From positions 124,001 through 188,000 of the forward strand of contig QEVF01000002.1 of assembly GCA_003576915.1 (NCBI GenBank): DNA of 64,000 nt, in the 5' to 3' direction. The notes under the pieces are model-generated. The model was not told the DNA's origin, made no database searches, and saw only the letters and a list, made by a program, of their open reading frames with translations. Position numbers and translations under genes: made by a program. Below, in pieces: positions 1 through 9,449 of the stretch (position 1 is its first letter; each line of letters starts with the position of its first letter). Origin of the DNA: Planctomycetota bacterium. Lineage in GTDB: Bacteria > Planctomycetota > UBA8742 > UBA2392.

Positions 1-291
1 CAGCTTGCGCAGGAGTTCCACCAGCCTGTGGGTACTGGCATCGTCGGCCCGGAGAAAGCCGTCCTTGAGGCCGGCAAACTCCAGGAAGGAACAACCCAGC
101 ACGGCTGCCGCCGCCTTGGCCTCCCGCACGCGCTGCGCCGGCGTGCCGCGCGTGCCCATTTCGCCTTTGGTCAGATGAATGATGCCCGTGCGATAGCCTT
201 GCTGCGCGGCGAGGCAAAGCCAGCCGCCGCTGGTCATTTCCACGTCGTCAGGGTGGGCGCCAATGGCCAGGAGATCCAATGAATCCGGCAT
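1..291 (-). CDS. PIG-L/LmbE-family deacetylase, N-terminal part (runs off the window)
   Basis: The 97 codons visible read from an ATG at 291 down to base 1 without a stop. The N-terminus LLAIGAHPDDVEMTSGG carries the AHPDD zinc and catalytic signature of PIG-L/LmbE-type N-acetylglucosaminyl deacetylases. The stretch GIIHLTKGEMGTRGT matches the BshB1 type, which deacetylates GlcNAc-malate in bacillithiol synthesis. The kinase gene upstream ends only 6 bases before this start, so the two are probably co-transcribed. The C-terminal part, with the remaining metal-binding His, is outside the window. Family assignment is firm; the bacillithiol substrate is an inference from the N-terminus only. Confidence 0.85.
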   Translation of the reverse strand, partial: MPDSLDLLAIGAHPDDVEMTSGGWLCLAAQQGYRTGIIHLTKGEMGTRGTPAQRVREAKAAAAVLGCSFLEFAGLKDGFLRADDASTHRLVELLRKL

Positions 292-297
292 GAGTCC

Positions 298-2634
298 TCA
301 GTTCAAGATGGCCCGCACCACCAGCCAAGCCACGGAAATCAGGGCCCCGGCAACGAAGGGCGCCCATGAAAGCACGTAGAGCGCCAGCCCCGACTTGGGC
401 CGCTTGGGGTTGTCCACGTAACTCAGATAGCGTCGTTGCACCAGATTGCCCTGTCGCTGCAGCGTGTTCAAGCCGCGCCCGCGCCAACGGAAGAAAAAGC
501 TCCAGATCATTCCGGCCACCATGGGAGTCAGGCCCATGGCGAAGTGGGCGGCGGTGGCGCCGCGCCCGATGGTAGGCGCATGCAGGCCAATCCATGTGAT
601 GCTGCCCACGGCCCCGAACAGTATGGCGTTGGTGGCCAGTTGCCTTGCCATGGGGCCGAGATCGGCGCGCTGCAGCGGCTCAAGGCGGGGGCTGAAGAGC
701 AGCCTGAAAGACCGCCTGATTTCGTTTGCGGGATGGGCGATGTGCGCAAGCGCCCATACGCCGGCGAGGATGGCCAGCAGGTGCAGCAAGAGCGTGCCGC
801 GGCGCATATCCTGCTGCACTTCGCGCGTATGCCAGAAATCCCAGCCGCACAGGGCCATGCCCAGCAGACCCAGGGCGAAGACTGCGAGGGTCAGCATCCA
901 GCGCCAGGCGAAATCCCTGTGATCCTGCGACGGAACTTCGTGCATGGCGTCCAGGCGACGATAGGTGCCCTGTTCAACGAGGCCCACCGCGAGCACGCAG
1001 AGCAGACCGGCCCCGAACATCTGCACCGCGATGATGGCCGCCTCACGCGATCGCGTCAGAAGAGCCACCAGCAGGGCCCCGAAGCTTGGCAGCAGGTACA
1101 CCCACTTGGCCCGTCGGCAGGCTTCAGCGGCAAAGTAGCCACGCAGCTCGTGGGTCTCTACACCGGCGCGGGCCCAGAACAGCACCGCCTGGGTACCGTC
1201 AAAGGCATTGCGCAGGCCGATAGTGGACCACTCAATGAGAGAACCGAATCCCAGGGTCATGACGGCTGACAGCACTCCCGGGTACAGGAGGTGCGTGCGC
1301 AGGTCGATGTTGGCCGGGCCGCTGACGACCAGCGTGGTCAGGAGGAACAGGCTCGTGGCGAGTGCCAGCACGAAGACTTTGCCCAGCAGGGCAAAGCCGA
1401 TGCCCTCGGTGGAGCTCTCCTGGACCTGACGCTGCCAATTCTCAAGGGCGGTCTGAAGCTCTCGCACGCTCTGAAATCGGGCGTCGCGGTCGCTTTCCAG
1501 GCACTTCATGCAGATGGCCTCTAGCCCGCGCGGAATGACTGCCGCCCGGTTGCGCTGGCTGGGGGGCAAGGGGCGCTCTGTCGCCACTTTGCTGATCAGA
1601 TCGCTGGCCGTCTTGGCGGAGTAAGGAGGTTCAAGGGCCAGCAATTCATACAGGATGGCGCCCAGGGAGTAGAGGTCACTTCGTTCGTCGATCTTGTCGC
1701 GCTCGCCCCGCGCCTGTTCGGGTGGCATATAGGCGGGAGTGCCGACAACCTGGCCGTCGAGCGTCTGCTCGCCGGGCGTCTGGAGTCGTGACGTGTCCAC
1801 TTTGAGCGACGTATCGCCGTCGTCTTCGGCCCTCTTTCGGACGCGGGCCAATCCCCAGTCCATCAGGAGGACTTCTCCGAAGTCTCCCAGCATGATGTTG
1901 TCGGGCTTGAGGTCACGATGAATGACCCCCCGGGCATGGGCATAGGCCACGCAGTTAAGAAGCTGCCCGAACACATAAAGGCGGCGGCTCAGGGGCCACT
2001 GCTCCCGGACGTCTCCCTCGCCCTGACGCAGGCCACGAATCACTGACGACAGACTCCTGCCCTCCACGAGTTTCATCGTGAAATACGCGCGCCCGTTGCC
2101 GTCCACCCCCAACTCATGGACCGGAACGATGTTGGGGTGGGACAGTTGCCCCTGTACCTGGGCTTCCTCAATGAAGCGGCCGCGCGTCTGCCCTGTCTGG
2201 CGGTCGGCGCGGCTGACTTTCAGGGCGACAGGGCGGCGCAGGTCGCGGTCCACCGCCTTGAACACGATTCCCATGCCGCCGCGCCCCAATTCGGTCAGCA
2301 GTTCATAGCGGGCGAGCTCTGCGGGATTGGCGGAGTTGATGATGCGCGTTGTGGCATTGGAGGGGGCCTCGACGCCGGTGCCGGGCCCCAATTCGACCAA
2401 TGTCTGGCCATCGCCGGCACGTACGGCAATGGTGCTCATGATGCTGGGATGGCCCAGTGTCTGGCCCGCCTTGACCGGGGGCAACTCGACGGGCGGGGGG
2501 AGTCCGTCGGCATCCAGAATCTCCCCCACATCTTCGGCGGCCGAATCAACGGTTTCGCCCGGGGCGCGAGTCTGCGCCTGGGAGTCCTGGGGCAACGCCT
2601 TGCCCTCCTTGCTATGTTGCGCTTCGGACGCCAT
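298..2634 (-). CDS. Membrane-anchored Ser/Thr protein kinase (PknB-like)
   Basis: 778 aa. Residues 1-109 are a low-complexity, Pro/Glu-rich cytoplasmic lead. The kinase domain spans about 110-400: P-loop GRGGMG at 117-122, ATP-binding Lys139 in ALKV, catalytic loop HRDLKPDN with Asp241, then DWG (Asp259) where most kinases have DFG, and the activation segment VVGTPAYMPPEQA. All residues needed for catalysis are present. The C-terminal half has several hydrophobic segments (from about residue 418 onward) and no recognisable extracellular sensor such as PASTA or a beta-propeller. This is the common planctomycete architecture. The start ATG at 2634 is divergent from the reductase-like gene at 2703, leaving 68 bases for both promoters. 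Target unknown; the PIG-L gene follows in the same unit. Confidence 0.93.
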   Translation of the reverse strand: MASEAQHSKEGKALPQDSQAQTRAPGETVDSAAEDVGEILDADGLPPPVELPPVKAGQTLGHPSIMSTIAVRAGDGQTLVELGPGTGVEAPSNATTRIINSANPAELARYELLTELGRGGMGIVFKAVDRDLRRPVALKVSRADRQTGQTRGRFIEEAQVQGQLSHPNIVPVHELGVDGNGRAYFTMKLVEGRSLSSVIRGLRQGEGDVREQWPLSRRLYVFGQLLNCVAYAHARGVIHRDLKPDNIMLGDFGEVLLMDWGLARVRKRAEDDGDTSLKVDTSRLQTPGEQTLDGQVVGTPAYMPPEQARGERDKIDERSDLYSLGAILYELLALEPPYSAKTASDLISKVATERPLPPSQRNRAAVIPRGLEAICMKCLESDRDARFQSVRELQTALENWQRQVQESSTEGIGFALLGKVFVLALATSLFLLTTLVVSGPANIDLRTHLLYPGVLSAVMTLGFGSLIEWSTIGLRNAFDGTQAVLFWARAGVETHELRGYFAAEACRRAKWVYLLPSFGALLVALLTRSREAAIIAVQMFGAGLLCVLAVGLVEQGTYRRLDAMHEVPSQDHRDFAWRWMLTLAVFALGLLGMALCGWDFWHTREVQQDMRRGTLLLHLLAILAGVWALAHIAHPANEIRRSFRLLFSPRLEPLQRADLGPMARQLATNAILFGAVGSITWIGLHAPTIGRGATAAHFAMGLTPMVAGMIWSFFFRWRGRGLNTLQRQGNLVQRRYLSYVDNPKRPKSGLALYVLSWAPFVAGALISVAWLVVRAILN

Positions 2635-2702
2635 ATGGTGCCTGTGGAGTTGCGACCTCTCAGGCTAACTATCGGCGCGGAAGCTGACAGCGAGCAATCG
2701 TC

Positions 2703-3677
2703 ATGAAAACGCGCGAGCTTTTTCCGGGAGGTCCCCAAGTCAGCCTGCTGGGACTGCGACTCGTTGCTCCGCCCATGGCCCCCTGGCCGCGCTTTGGGGA
2801 GTCGTGCCTCTATGAAGTGCGCCGCCTCAGCGAGGAGCCGACCGCGGCCATGGTCAGGGCGGCGGCTGCCGCAGGCGTCACGCTGTTCGACTCGGATTGG
2901 GCGTCGGGCAACGGACATGCTGAGGAAATACTGGGCCGTGTCCTGCGTGCGGGAGGTGTGAATTGCCTGGTGTCTGCAAAGGGAGGGCCGCGCTTTGATT
3001 TCGCGGGCAGGCTGATCCACGATAACTCGCGAAGCAACCTCATGAACCAGTGCGAGGATTCGCGACAACGCCTGGGACGCGACCCCATAGATATCTTCAG
3101 TGTTCAGGGGCTGGACGACGGCGTCGAGTTGAAGTTGACGGCTCGCGGTCTGAACGACCTGGTTCATGGCGGCCGCGTGCGAGTACTGGGGGTGGCGGAC
3201 TTCACGCCGGAGTCCGCCGAGGAGATACACCGGTATGCCCCCATACAGGTGATACAGACGCCCATCAGCCTTCTCGATCGGGCCAGCCTCAATCCCTGGC
3301 TCTCGCTGTGTCGCAAGCATCACATGGGACTGGTCGCCTCAGACCCCCTGGCCAAGGGGTTATTGTCGGGGACCTTCCATGGCGGCGAGACGTTCCCCGA
3401 GATTGACCCCCAGCGCGCGGGCCCGCTCTTTCAGCCGCCAAGATTCGAGCGCGCTGCCAGATTCTCGGCATCGCTGGCGCAGGTTGCCAGCGCCAGGGGC
3501 CTGACTCGCGAGGTGATGGCTCTGGCCTGGGTCCTGACACAGCCGGGTGTGAGCTCTGTGCTCATGGAGCCCCGCGACGAGCACGAATTACGTTCATGGC
3601 TTGGGGCAGCTGCGGTTGAACTCACCGGGGCCGACATGCAACTGATCGATCGTTTGCTGCAGGAACACGGCCTGTGA
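2703..3677 (+). CDS. Aldo/keto-reductase-fold protein lacking the catalytic Tyr and His
   Basis: 324 aa, full length for the aldo/keto reductase (TIM barrel) family. Landmarks align without gaps. The active-site Asp is kept (Asp63 in LFDSDWASGNGHAEE) and so is the Lys (Lys93 in LVSAKGG). The position of the catalytic Tyr is Ser68, where the family pattern is D-x3-x-Y-G-x-G-x-S-E. The substrate-pocket His of the usual IDLYQLH strand is Gln135 (IDIFSVQGLDD). The C-terminal NADP-binding part is recognisable (ALAWVLTQPGVSSVLMEPR). I infer a catalytically impaired or repurposed member rather than an ordinary reductase. It stands alone on the plus strand between the divergent kinase gene and the secreted-protein gene at 3766. 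Confidence 0.85.
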   Translation: MKTRELFPGGPQVSLLGLRLVAPPMAPWPRFGESCLYEVRRLSEEPTAAMVRAAAAAGVTLFDSDWASGNGHAEEILGRVLRAGGVNCLVSAKGGPRFDFAGRLIHDNSRSNLMNQCEDSRQRLGRDPIDIFSVQGLDDGVELKLTARGLNDLVHGGRVRVLGVADFTPESAEEIHRYAPIQVIQTPISLLDRASLNPWLSLCRKHHMGLVASDPLAKGLLSGTFHGGETFPEIDPQRAGPLFQPPRFERAARFSASLAQVASARGLTREVMALAWVLTQPGVSSVLMEPRDEHELRSWLGAAAVELTGADMQLIDRLLQEHGL

Positions 3678-3765
3678 GCCGCCACACGCGCAGCTTTTAA
3701 CTACCCTTTGTGCGCCTCAAGGCGTTGTAGAGTGGGGCTCCGACACGCGCGTGCGACATTCCAAC

Positions 3766-5955
3766 ATGAGAATTTTTCTCTACTGTCTCCTGGCTGTGTT
3801 TGCTTCGCTGCTTGCCGCAAACGAAGTCGGTGTCGCCTCAGGAGATAAAGCCTGGTTTGTCTTGTCCGATCCCCTGGGCGATGGCGGCGAGGGCTTGAGC
3901 GAGTTTGCCGCTGACCCAGGCTTGCCCTCTCCGGACTGGGAGGCCTGGCCTGACGGTCATTGGCCCGCCACTGAACTCTGGTGCTACGACGCCAATGCGC
4001 GCCGCTTCACCCAGGCAACTGACGTGTTGGGCGCGGGGGAGGAGGGGCGCGTCAAGTTCCGCCGCACGCTCTATGCCCCGTTTTCCGTCGGTGGTCAGGT
4101 CTTTGTGCTTCACTTTGACCCCTATCGGCAGGCCCCCGGCGGTTCGGGCGCCCTTTGCCATGTATTGAGGCTCGACCCATCACTGCGCGAGGCAAAGGGG
4201 GCGTTGCCCAAGGCAGCTGTCGCGCTCATGAGCGAGCACTTCATCGATGCACCGGCGGCCTCTGCGGACGGTCGCCACGTCGTGTTTCGCGCGGCGGTCG
4301 GCAAGTCGTGGGTCCTGCGGGTGTATCGCAGTGCGGATTGGACGCTCGTGGCTGAGAGCGAGGCGGCAACCTGGGCGCGTCCTGTATGGACTGGCGAATC
4401 CGGTCTTGCTTGCATCAGCTATGAGGCAGGCGAGCGTCCCAGGGTCTCCGGCGAGAACCCGGCGCCGGCCAGGGGAACTCTCCGGCTTCTTGCGCTGGGC
4501 GAAAAGCTGACCCACACGCCGCTTCTGGACGGCGCATTTCCGCCCGATCATTACTCTCGCAGCCTGGTCTACGACGCTTCACGCAAAGTCCTTGTGATGG
4601 CGCGCAGGGACGGTGAGTCTCTGGTGGTGGAATCCAGGCTTCCTGTGCCCGGTGCCGCCGCGCGCGAGCTTGCCCGCGTCGATCACTTGAGAGGCATCGT
4701 CGTGGACGGTTCTGCGGTATTCATCGCAGGCGTTCGCGACAAGGCCGCCGACGACGCAAAGAAATCAGACCGTCGTCTGATCACGATTGTCGTGCGTCCT
4801 CGCGCCAGCCGCGACGAGTCCGGCGAAAGCGACGAATTTCTGGCCGTTGCACGGCGCGAACTTTCGACGGATGGGCGCGGCGGGCTCCAGGACCTGGGTG
4901 GCGGCATCGGCTGCTTCCTGGAACCGGCCCTGAACCCCCTGTATGCGGAAAGTCAGCGTCAGCCAGTGCTGCTTCACACAATGTTCGTGCTGAACTGGCC
5001 GGCCTGTGACAGCATGCGTAATCCCCGCATGCTGCAGATGCTCAGCGCGCAGGCACGGCGCTTCAAGAGCATTGAGGACTACAAGCGCACAGCCGGCAAA
5101 CGCACGTTCCAGGATGGCATCCAGAGCACACTGCTGGCATTCGATCTGGACATCAAGATCAGCGACCCCGCCGTCAAGAACAAGCGGGCCCGCTACATCG
5201 AGCTTTACGACGGAAGCGCGGCGTCGCGCAAAGGCAGGGGCCGGATTCGGGTGGAAGACAACATTGGCGGCAACTGGATGGTGTACGGCCTTCACGGCGA
5301 CGGAAAAGACAGCGGCGACACCGTTCACGACAACACGACGGTAACAGACGATGGCCGGCTGGCCTCGACCCCAGCGTTGCGCTCAGGCATGTACGAGAAG
5401 CTACTGGGTCAGATTGAGAGCCGCCGTTTGCTTATTCTCATGGGGCTGGAGAAGTCGCCCCAGGCGGGCGGCCTGGTGTTCGAGGGCCGCAGCCTCTGGC
5501 GCGACCCCATCACCGGCACGGAACGCCGGATCTGGAACTACCGGCGCAAAGGTGAGGGGCGGCAGCAGAGCGCGCAAATGGGCTTCATCGCTGATGCTCC
5601 CTATGCCAGCTCCGAAATGCCCAACGCCCACCCCCTGCTTGTCGCGGCTGTGGTCTTCGGCATGGGACAGGGCAACGTCAACAGTTCGGTGCTCGCCTTT
5701 GACTACACCAGTTACGTCGAGCTACCTGATCTCAGCGGCAACGGAGCACCCTCCATGCTGCTGCCCAGGGTGATTCGCGCCTACCAGCGCAACGAAAAGG
5801 GCGAGCGGGAGGAGCAGTTCAGCGCCACTCTCCTCACAGAAATTGACCACGAAGCGCGGCACATTCGAGGCGGCAGACTACGCTGCGGCTTCAATGTGGT
5901 GGGGGCCCGTCAGGACAAGAACTTCACTGAACTTCAAATTGGCATCAACCCCTGA
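3766..5955 (+). CDS. Large secreted protein of unknown function
   Basis: 729 aa from the ATG at 3766; a GTG at 3751 in the same frame would add five residues. The N-terminus MRIFLYCLLAVFASLLAANE is a clear Sec signal peptide with a cleavage site near LLAANE. I do not recognise a named domain. The first 350 residues alternate short beta-like segments with W/Y-rich repeats (for example SWVLRVYRSADWTLVAESEAATWARPVW), which would suit a beta-propeller. The C-terminal half is rich in charged and Gly residues (around 470-530). There is no membrane anchor or sorting motif at the C-terminus (LQIGINP). The gene is probably monocistronic: the next gene is convergent and ends 42 bases away. Confidence 0.75.
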   Translation: MRIFLYCLLAVFASLLAANEVGVASGDKAWFVLSDPLGDGGEGLSEFAADPGLPSPDWEAWPDGHWPATELWCYDANARRFTQATDVLGAGEEGRVKFRRTLYAPFSVGGQVFVLHFDPYRQAPGGSGALCHVLRLDPSLREAKGALPKAAVALMSEHFIDAPAASADGRHVVFRAAVGKSWVLRVYRSADWTLVAESEAATWARPVWTGESGLACISYEAGERPRVSGENPAPARGTLRLLALGEKLTHTPLLDGAFPPDHYSRSLVYDASRKVLVMARRDGESLVVESRLPVPGAAARELARVDHLRGIVVDGSAVFIAGVRDKAADDAKKSDRRLITIVVRPRASRDESGESDEFLAVARRELSTDGRGGLQDLGGGIGCFLEPALNPLYAESQRQPVLLHTMFVLNWPACDSMRNPRMLQMLSAQARRFKSIEDYKRTAGKRTFQDGIQSTLLAFDLDIKISDPAVKNKRARYIELYDGSAASRKGRGRIRVEDNIGGNWMVYGLHGDGKDSGDTVHDNTTVTDDGRLASTPALRSGMYEKLLGQIESRRLLILMGLEKSPQAGGLVFEGRSLWRDPITGTERRIWNYRRKGEGRQQSAQMGFIADAPYASSEMPNAHPLLVAAVVFGMGQGNVNSSVLAFDYTSYVELPDLSGNGAPSMLLPRVIRAYQRNEKGEREEQFSATLLTEIDHEARHIRGGRLRCGFNVVGARQDKNFTELQIGINP

Positions 5956-5997
5956 ACCGACAAGTCGGCACAGGGAGCCACCGGCCGGTCTGCCGGC

Positions 5998-7308
5998 TCA
6001 TGGAACGATCACCGTGATGATGTGGGAACTGACGACCCCGTTGACGAAAGTCTGCGCGACGGCCGGAGCGATATTCACGGTGACTGTGTAAGTTCCCGGA
6101 GTGGCGCCGAGGGGAACGACGATGCGGCCGAAGGCCGTCACGCTGACGTTGGCTGGAGAGCTCGAAACAAACTGGTAGTCAACGAAACCCGGACCACCTG
6201 AATCGCCGTAGGTTTCCAGGGCAATCCCGCCGTAGTACTCGACTGCGAAGATGCGTGTTGCGTACTCCTGTCCGGGTGCAATGCGAAGGGTGCCGGGAAG
6301 CCTCAGCACGAAGTCGTAAGTGTAGGTGAAGCCATTGATGTTGCGTACCGGCGTCAGGGAGGTAATCAGGTTGTCCAGGTCGCTTCCGGCGGCGATGGAC
6401 GTATTGTCCGGCGCGCGCAGGCGGTCAATGTTCCCTGGCGCCAGATAATCATCGAACAGCGCATCGCGCAGGATGTTGGCCGCACCGAGGTCGGGCATGG
6501 CAATGCCGGTGTTCGGCACCAGGCCAATGGACCCGTTGAACAGGCCATCGTCGCGGCAGTCGCGGCTCATGCCCAGGTAAAAGTCCCAGACGTTGGCGAC
6601 ACCGACGTTTCGGGCCACCTGACCGAGCGCGGCGAGCACATAGGCATAGTTCCAGTCCTTGCCGAATGAACCGCTGGCGGCGAGGTCAACCGGGACGCGG
6701 CCGCGCAGGGCGCTCAGGCCGAAAAACTGAGCCACGTTCTGGCTCATGATGCCGAACATGCCGGCCGAAACGCCTCCGTAGAACTCGCCCCGGGTCACGG
6801 CACAGGTTGTAAGGGGCGTGACATCCACCGAGCTCACGGAGTAGCCGTCGAACATCGGCAGCACACTATAGAGAACGTGGCCGGCCGACATGATGTGGAA
6901 CTTCTGCGTCGTGAACGTCGCGGGATTGCCGCCGTCTGACACCACGCCGGACACGTTCTGACCGCGGACTTCAACCACAATGGGCCCGCGGTACGAAGGG
7001 TCGCGCACGACGGCCTGATAAATGCCATTGTCAAAAGTCGTGGTGCTGCCCAGGGCCTTGGTGTCATCGAGCTCCATCGACCCATCGGTGCGCACAGGGC
7101 GCAACGTGACCTGCGCAAAGCGGACAGCACCGCCCAGGCTCACCGTGCCGCGGACAAAAACGCCGCCGGCCGGATTGACCGTTGTCGCGGTTGACTCGGC
7201 GCCTTCACCAATGACCCGGGCAACGTCCACGCGCTGGTCGAAATCGCCGTTGCACGCGGCGACCAGCATGGCCAGGAGCAGGGTCTGAAGGGTGAAAAGG
7301 CGCTTCAC
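5998..7308 (-). CDS. Secreted lipoprotein with Ig-like/carboxypeptidase-regulatory-like folds
   Basis: 436 aa. The start is GTG at 7308, one base after the stop of the ClpP-like gene, with AAGGAG inside the end of that gene. The N-terminus MKRLFTLQTLLLAMLVAACNGDF contains the lipobox LVAAC, so the mature protein should begin at Cys19 and be lipid-anchored. Residues about 50-120 (RGTVSLGGAVRFAQVTLRPV...) look like a carboxypeptidase-regulatory-like beta-sandwich. The last 130 residues look like a second beta-sandwich ending in YTVTVNIAPAVAQ. The middle resembles no family I recognise. Its position directly behind clpP and lgt, the enzyme that lipidates such proteins, suggests one transcription unit, though the functional link may be incidental. 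Confidence 0.75.
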   Translation of the reverse strand: MKRLFTLQTLLLAMLVAACNGDFDQRVDVARVIGEGAESTATTVNPAGGVFVRGTVSLGGAVRFAQVTLRPVRTDGSMELDDTKALGSTTTFDNGIYQAVVRDPSYRGPIVVEVRGQNVSGVVSDGGNPATFTTQKFHIMSAGHVLYSVLPMFDGYSVSSVDVTPLTTCAVTRGEFYGGVSAGMFGIMSQNVAQFFGLSALRGRVPVDLAASGSFGKDWNYAYVLAALGQVARNVGVANVWDFYLGMSRDCRDDGLFNGSIGLVPNTGIAMPDLGAANILRDALFDDYLAPGNIDRLRAPDNTSIAAGSDLDNLITSLTPVRNINGFTYTYDFVLRLPGTLRIAPGQEYATRIFAVEYYGGIALETYGDSGGPGFVDYQFVSSSPANVSVTAFGRIVVPLGATPGTYTVTVNIAPAVAQTFVNGVVSSHIITVIVP

Positions 7309-7309
7309 T

Positions 7310-7966
7310 CTATTCGATCTCCTTGCGGGAGGTCACGACCTTGTCCACCAGCCCGTACTTGAGCGCGTCCTTTGCGGGCAGCCAGAAGTCGCGGTGGACA
7401 TCCTTTTCGACCTGCTTGAGCGTTTGTCCGGTTTCGTCAGCCACGATCTGGTTGTACTGCTCCTTCATGCGCTCGATTTCCTTGGAGAGGATCTCCAGAT
7501 CGCTGGCCTGACCCTGAGCGCGCATGCTGGGCTGGTGCAGGAGGAAGCGGCTGTTGGGCGTGCAAAAGCGCATTCCCTTCTTGCTGCCCAGGTGGATCAT
7601 CACCGCAGCCGAGGCACAGATGCCGCAGACGATGCTGCGCACCGGCGGGCGGACAAATCGCAGGTAGTCAAGAATGGCAAACCCGCTGTCCGCACTGCCG
7701 CCGGGGCTGTTCACCACAATCGTGATGGGCTTGTCTGCGTCGTCGCTTTCCAGCACGGTCAACTGCGTAATCACGCTGGCGGCGAGCTTGTCATCGACTC
7801 CCTTGGACACCAGGATCGTGCGCGTCTTCAGCAGTTTGGACATGACATCCATGCCGCGCTTCGCTTTCTTCTCTCCCTTCTCGTCCTTCTCGTCCTTCTC
7901 GTCGTCTTCATCCTCGTCTTCGGGCGAGTAACGAGCCAGCAGTAGTTCGTCGTCAAATTCGAGCAT
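7310..7966 (-). CDS. clpP: ClpP-family serine protease with acidic N-terminal insert
   Basis: 218 aa. The ClpP/crotonase-fold catalytic triad is intact: Ser119 in GICASAAVM, His144 in FLLHQPS, Asp193 in HRDFWLPAKDA. The family hallmarks NSPGGSADSG and YGLVDKVV are present. It would form the barrel-shaped peptidase working with a Clp/Hsp100 unfoldase. No unfoldase gene or second clpP is in the window. The N-terminus is unusual: residues 15-37 are almost pure D/E/K (EDEDEDDEKDEKDEKGEKK), where normal ClpP has the short axial loops that gate substrate entry. The body is otherwise normal length. It lies downstream of lgt (106-base gap) and one base upstream of the lipoprotein gene. Confidence 0.9.
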   Translation of the reverse strand: MLEFDDELLLARYSPEDEDEDDEKDEKDEKGEKKAKRGMDVMSKLLKTRTILVSKGVDDKLAASVITQLTVLESDDADKPITIVVNSPGGSADSGFAILDYLRFVRPPVRSIVCGICASAAVMIHLGSKKGMRFCTPNSRFLLHQPSMRAQGQASDLEILSKEIERMKEQYNQIVADETGQTLKQVEKDVHRDFWLPAKDALKYGLVDKVVTSRKEIE

Positions 7967-8072
7967 GGCGGATTCCTGTGTTTGCGCGGCGGAACTTCAG
8001 CATGTATCGGCGCGGCATTCAAGCCGCAGCCTCAACTTCAAACGGGTACATGATGCCAATCATTCCAGCGGG

Positions 8073-9227
8073 TTACGCCGGGTCAGGGGGTGCAGAATCT
8101 CCCGGTCTGCCTATGGGGGCGTCTTTGGGAAGCTTGGCCTTGCCGAACGGCGGCAGTTTGCGGGAGTAGTCGGGGTATTCGCCGCCGGTGATGGACTGCC
8201 TGGGCCTCAGAAAAATCACGAGCTGCACCGCGCCCCAGATGATGATCAGGACTGACAGGAACTGGCCCATGGTCATGCCAATCGCATTGAGGAAGGCGGC
8301 TGTGGCGCCCAACTCCGCCCCTTTTGCCGGGTCCACCGCGATGTCCGGCTGTCGAATCAGCTCCGCCGGAATGCGAAACACCGCATAGCCGATAAGAAAA
8401 AGGCTGCCCAGCACGCCTGGTCGCTTGCAATAGCGCCTCAGCCACCAGATGAGAAGAAGCAGGATGAAACCCTCGAAAAACATCTGCACAAGCTGGCTGG
8501 GATAGCGGCCATAGAACAACGGCTCATACTGTTGCCAGATCTCCGGTTTCACCGGCAAGACACCCCAGTCAGGGGGCAGCCTGTCGGCGTTGGGGTGCTC
8601 TTTGAACCAGGCGTCCTGCATGGCGTGCAGCAGCCCACGGTAGCCGGGGCTGTCAACATCGGTGGGAAACTTCATGGCATACCAGGGCAACTGGGCGGCG
8701 TCGGTGATGGGTTTGCCGGCAGAGTCGTTGATCGTGCGTCCGTAGAGTTCGCCATTGATGAAGTTGCCGAAGCGAACCGTGGTCACGCCAATGGGGACCA
8801 CATGCACGCAGGCATCTCCGATGTTCCAGAACTGCAGCTTCTTGATGCGGGCGTAAATGAGTTCGGCCGACACGACGCCGATAATGCCTCCATGCATGCT
8901 CATGCCGCCCTTCCAGACCTCCAGGCTCTGGACGACGCGATCCCAAAGCGGCTTGTTCATGGAGTTCAGGACGATTTCGTCGAACTGGTAGAAAAAGAGA
9001 TGTCCCAGGCGTCCGCCCAGAAACGTACCGATGACGCCCACGATGATGATGTTGGTGCAGTCCTCGACGCTCACCCGGAGGTGGCCGATGCGCTGCAACC
9101 AGCGCAGGACGTAATAGCCAATCGTGAAGGCCACCACATACATCAGGCCGTACCATCGCAGGGCGAGGGGACCGCCGACTTTGAAGATCACCGGATCCCA
9201 GTTGATATGTTCGATCAGACCCAGCAC
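8073..9227 (-). CDS. lgt: Prolipoprotein diacylglyceryl transferase
   Basis: 384 aa from a GTG at 9227, preceded at good spacing by AGGAG; the open frame continues upstream to 9365 but that part is not Lgt-like. Lgt moves diacylglycerol from phosphatidylglycerol to the lipobox Cys of prolipoproteins in the inner membrane. Family signatures are present: an early transmembrane helix LRWYGLMYVVAFTIGYY, GGRLGHLFFYQ, the strongly conserved VRFGNFINGELYGR, and YPSQLVQMFFEG before the last helices. It is about 100 residues longer than E. coli Lgt because of a hydrophilic insert between GELYGR and YPSQL and a 40-residue charged tail. Several predicted lipoproteins in the window would be its substrates. 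Confidence 0.95.
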   Translation of the reverse strand: MLGLIEHINWDPVIFKVGGPLALRWYGLMYVVAFTIGYYVLRWLQRIGHLRVSVEDCTNIIIVGVIGTFLGGRLGHLFFYQFDEIVLNSMNKPLWDRVVQSLEVWKGGMSMHGGIIGVVSAELIYARIKKLQFWNIGDACVHVVPIGVTTVRFGNFINGELYGRTINDSAGKPITDAAQLPWYAMKFPTDVDSPGYRGLLHAMQDAWFKEHPNADRLPPDWGVLPVKPEIWQQYEPLFYGRYPSQLVQMFFEGFILLLLIWWLRRYCKRPGVLGSLFLIGYAVFRIPAELIRQPDIAVDPAKGAELGATAAFLNAIGMTMGQFLSVLIIIWGAVQLVIFLRPRQSITGGEYPDYSRKLPPFGKAKLPKDAPIGRPGDSAPPDPA

Positions 9228-9449
9228 GCGGACTCCTGACTTCAGCCTGCTTCCGGCCGGCGACAAAACGCGGACTCCGTTGGAGCCGTTAGACTGCCGC
9301 GCCGCACCTGGGCGCTTTCCTCGCCGCCGCGTCCGCAATCTAGGGGACACAATGGCGAGGCGCAAGGCGCGGCTGCGCTTGTCGGGGGGCTTGCTTTAGG
9401 ATGGTCCCGTCCAGATACTGCGTTGATACGGGGGAGTGAGGTCAAAAAC

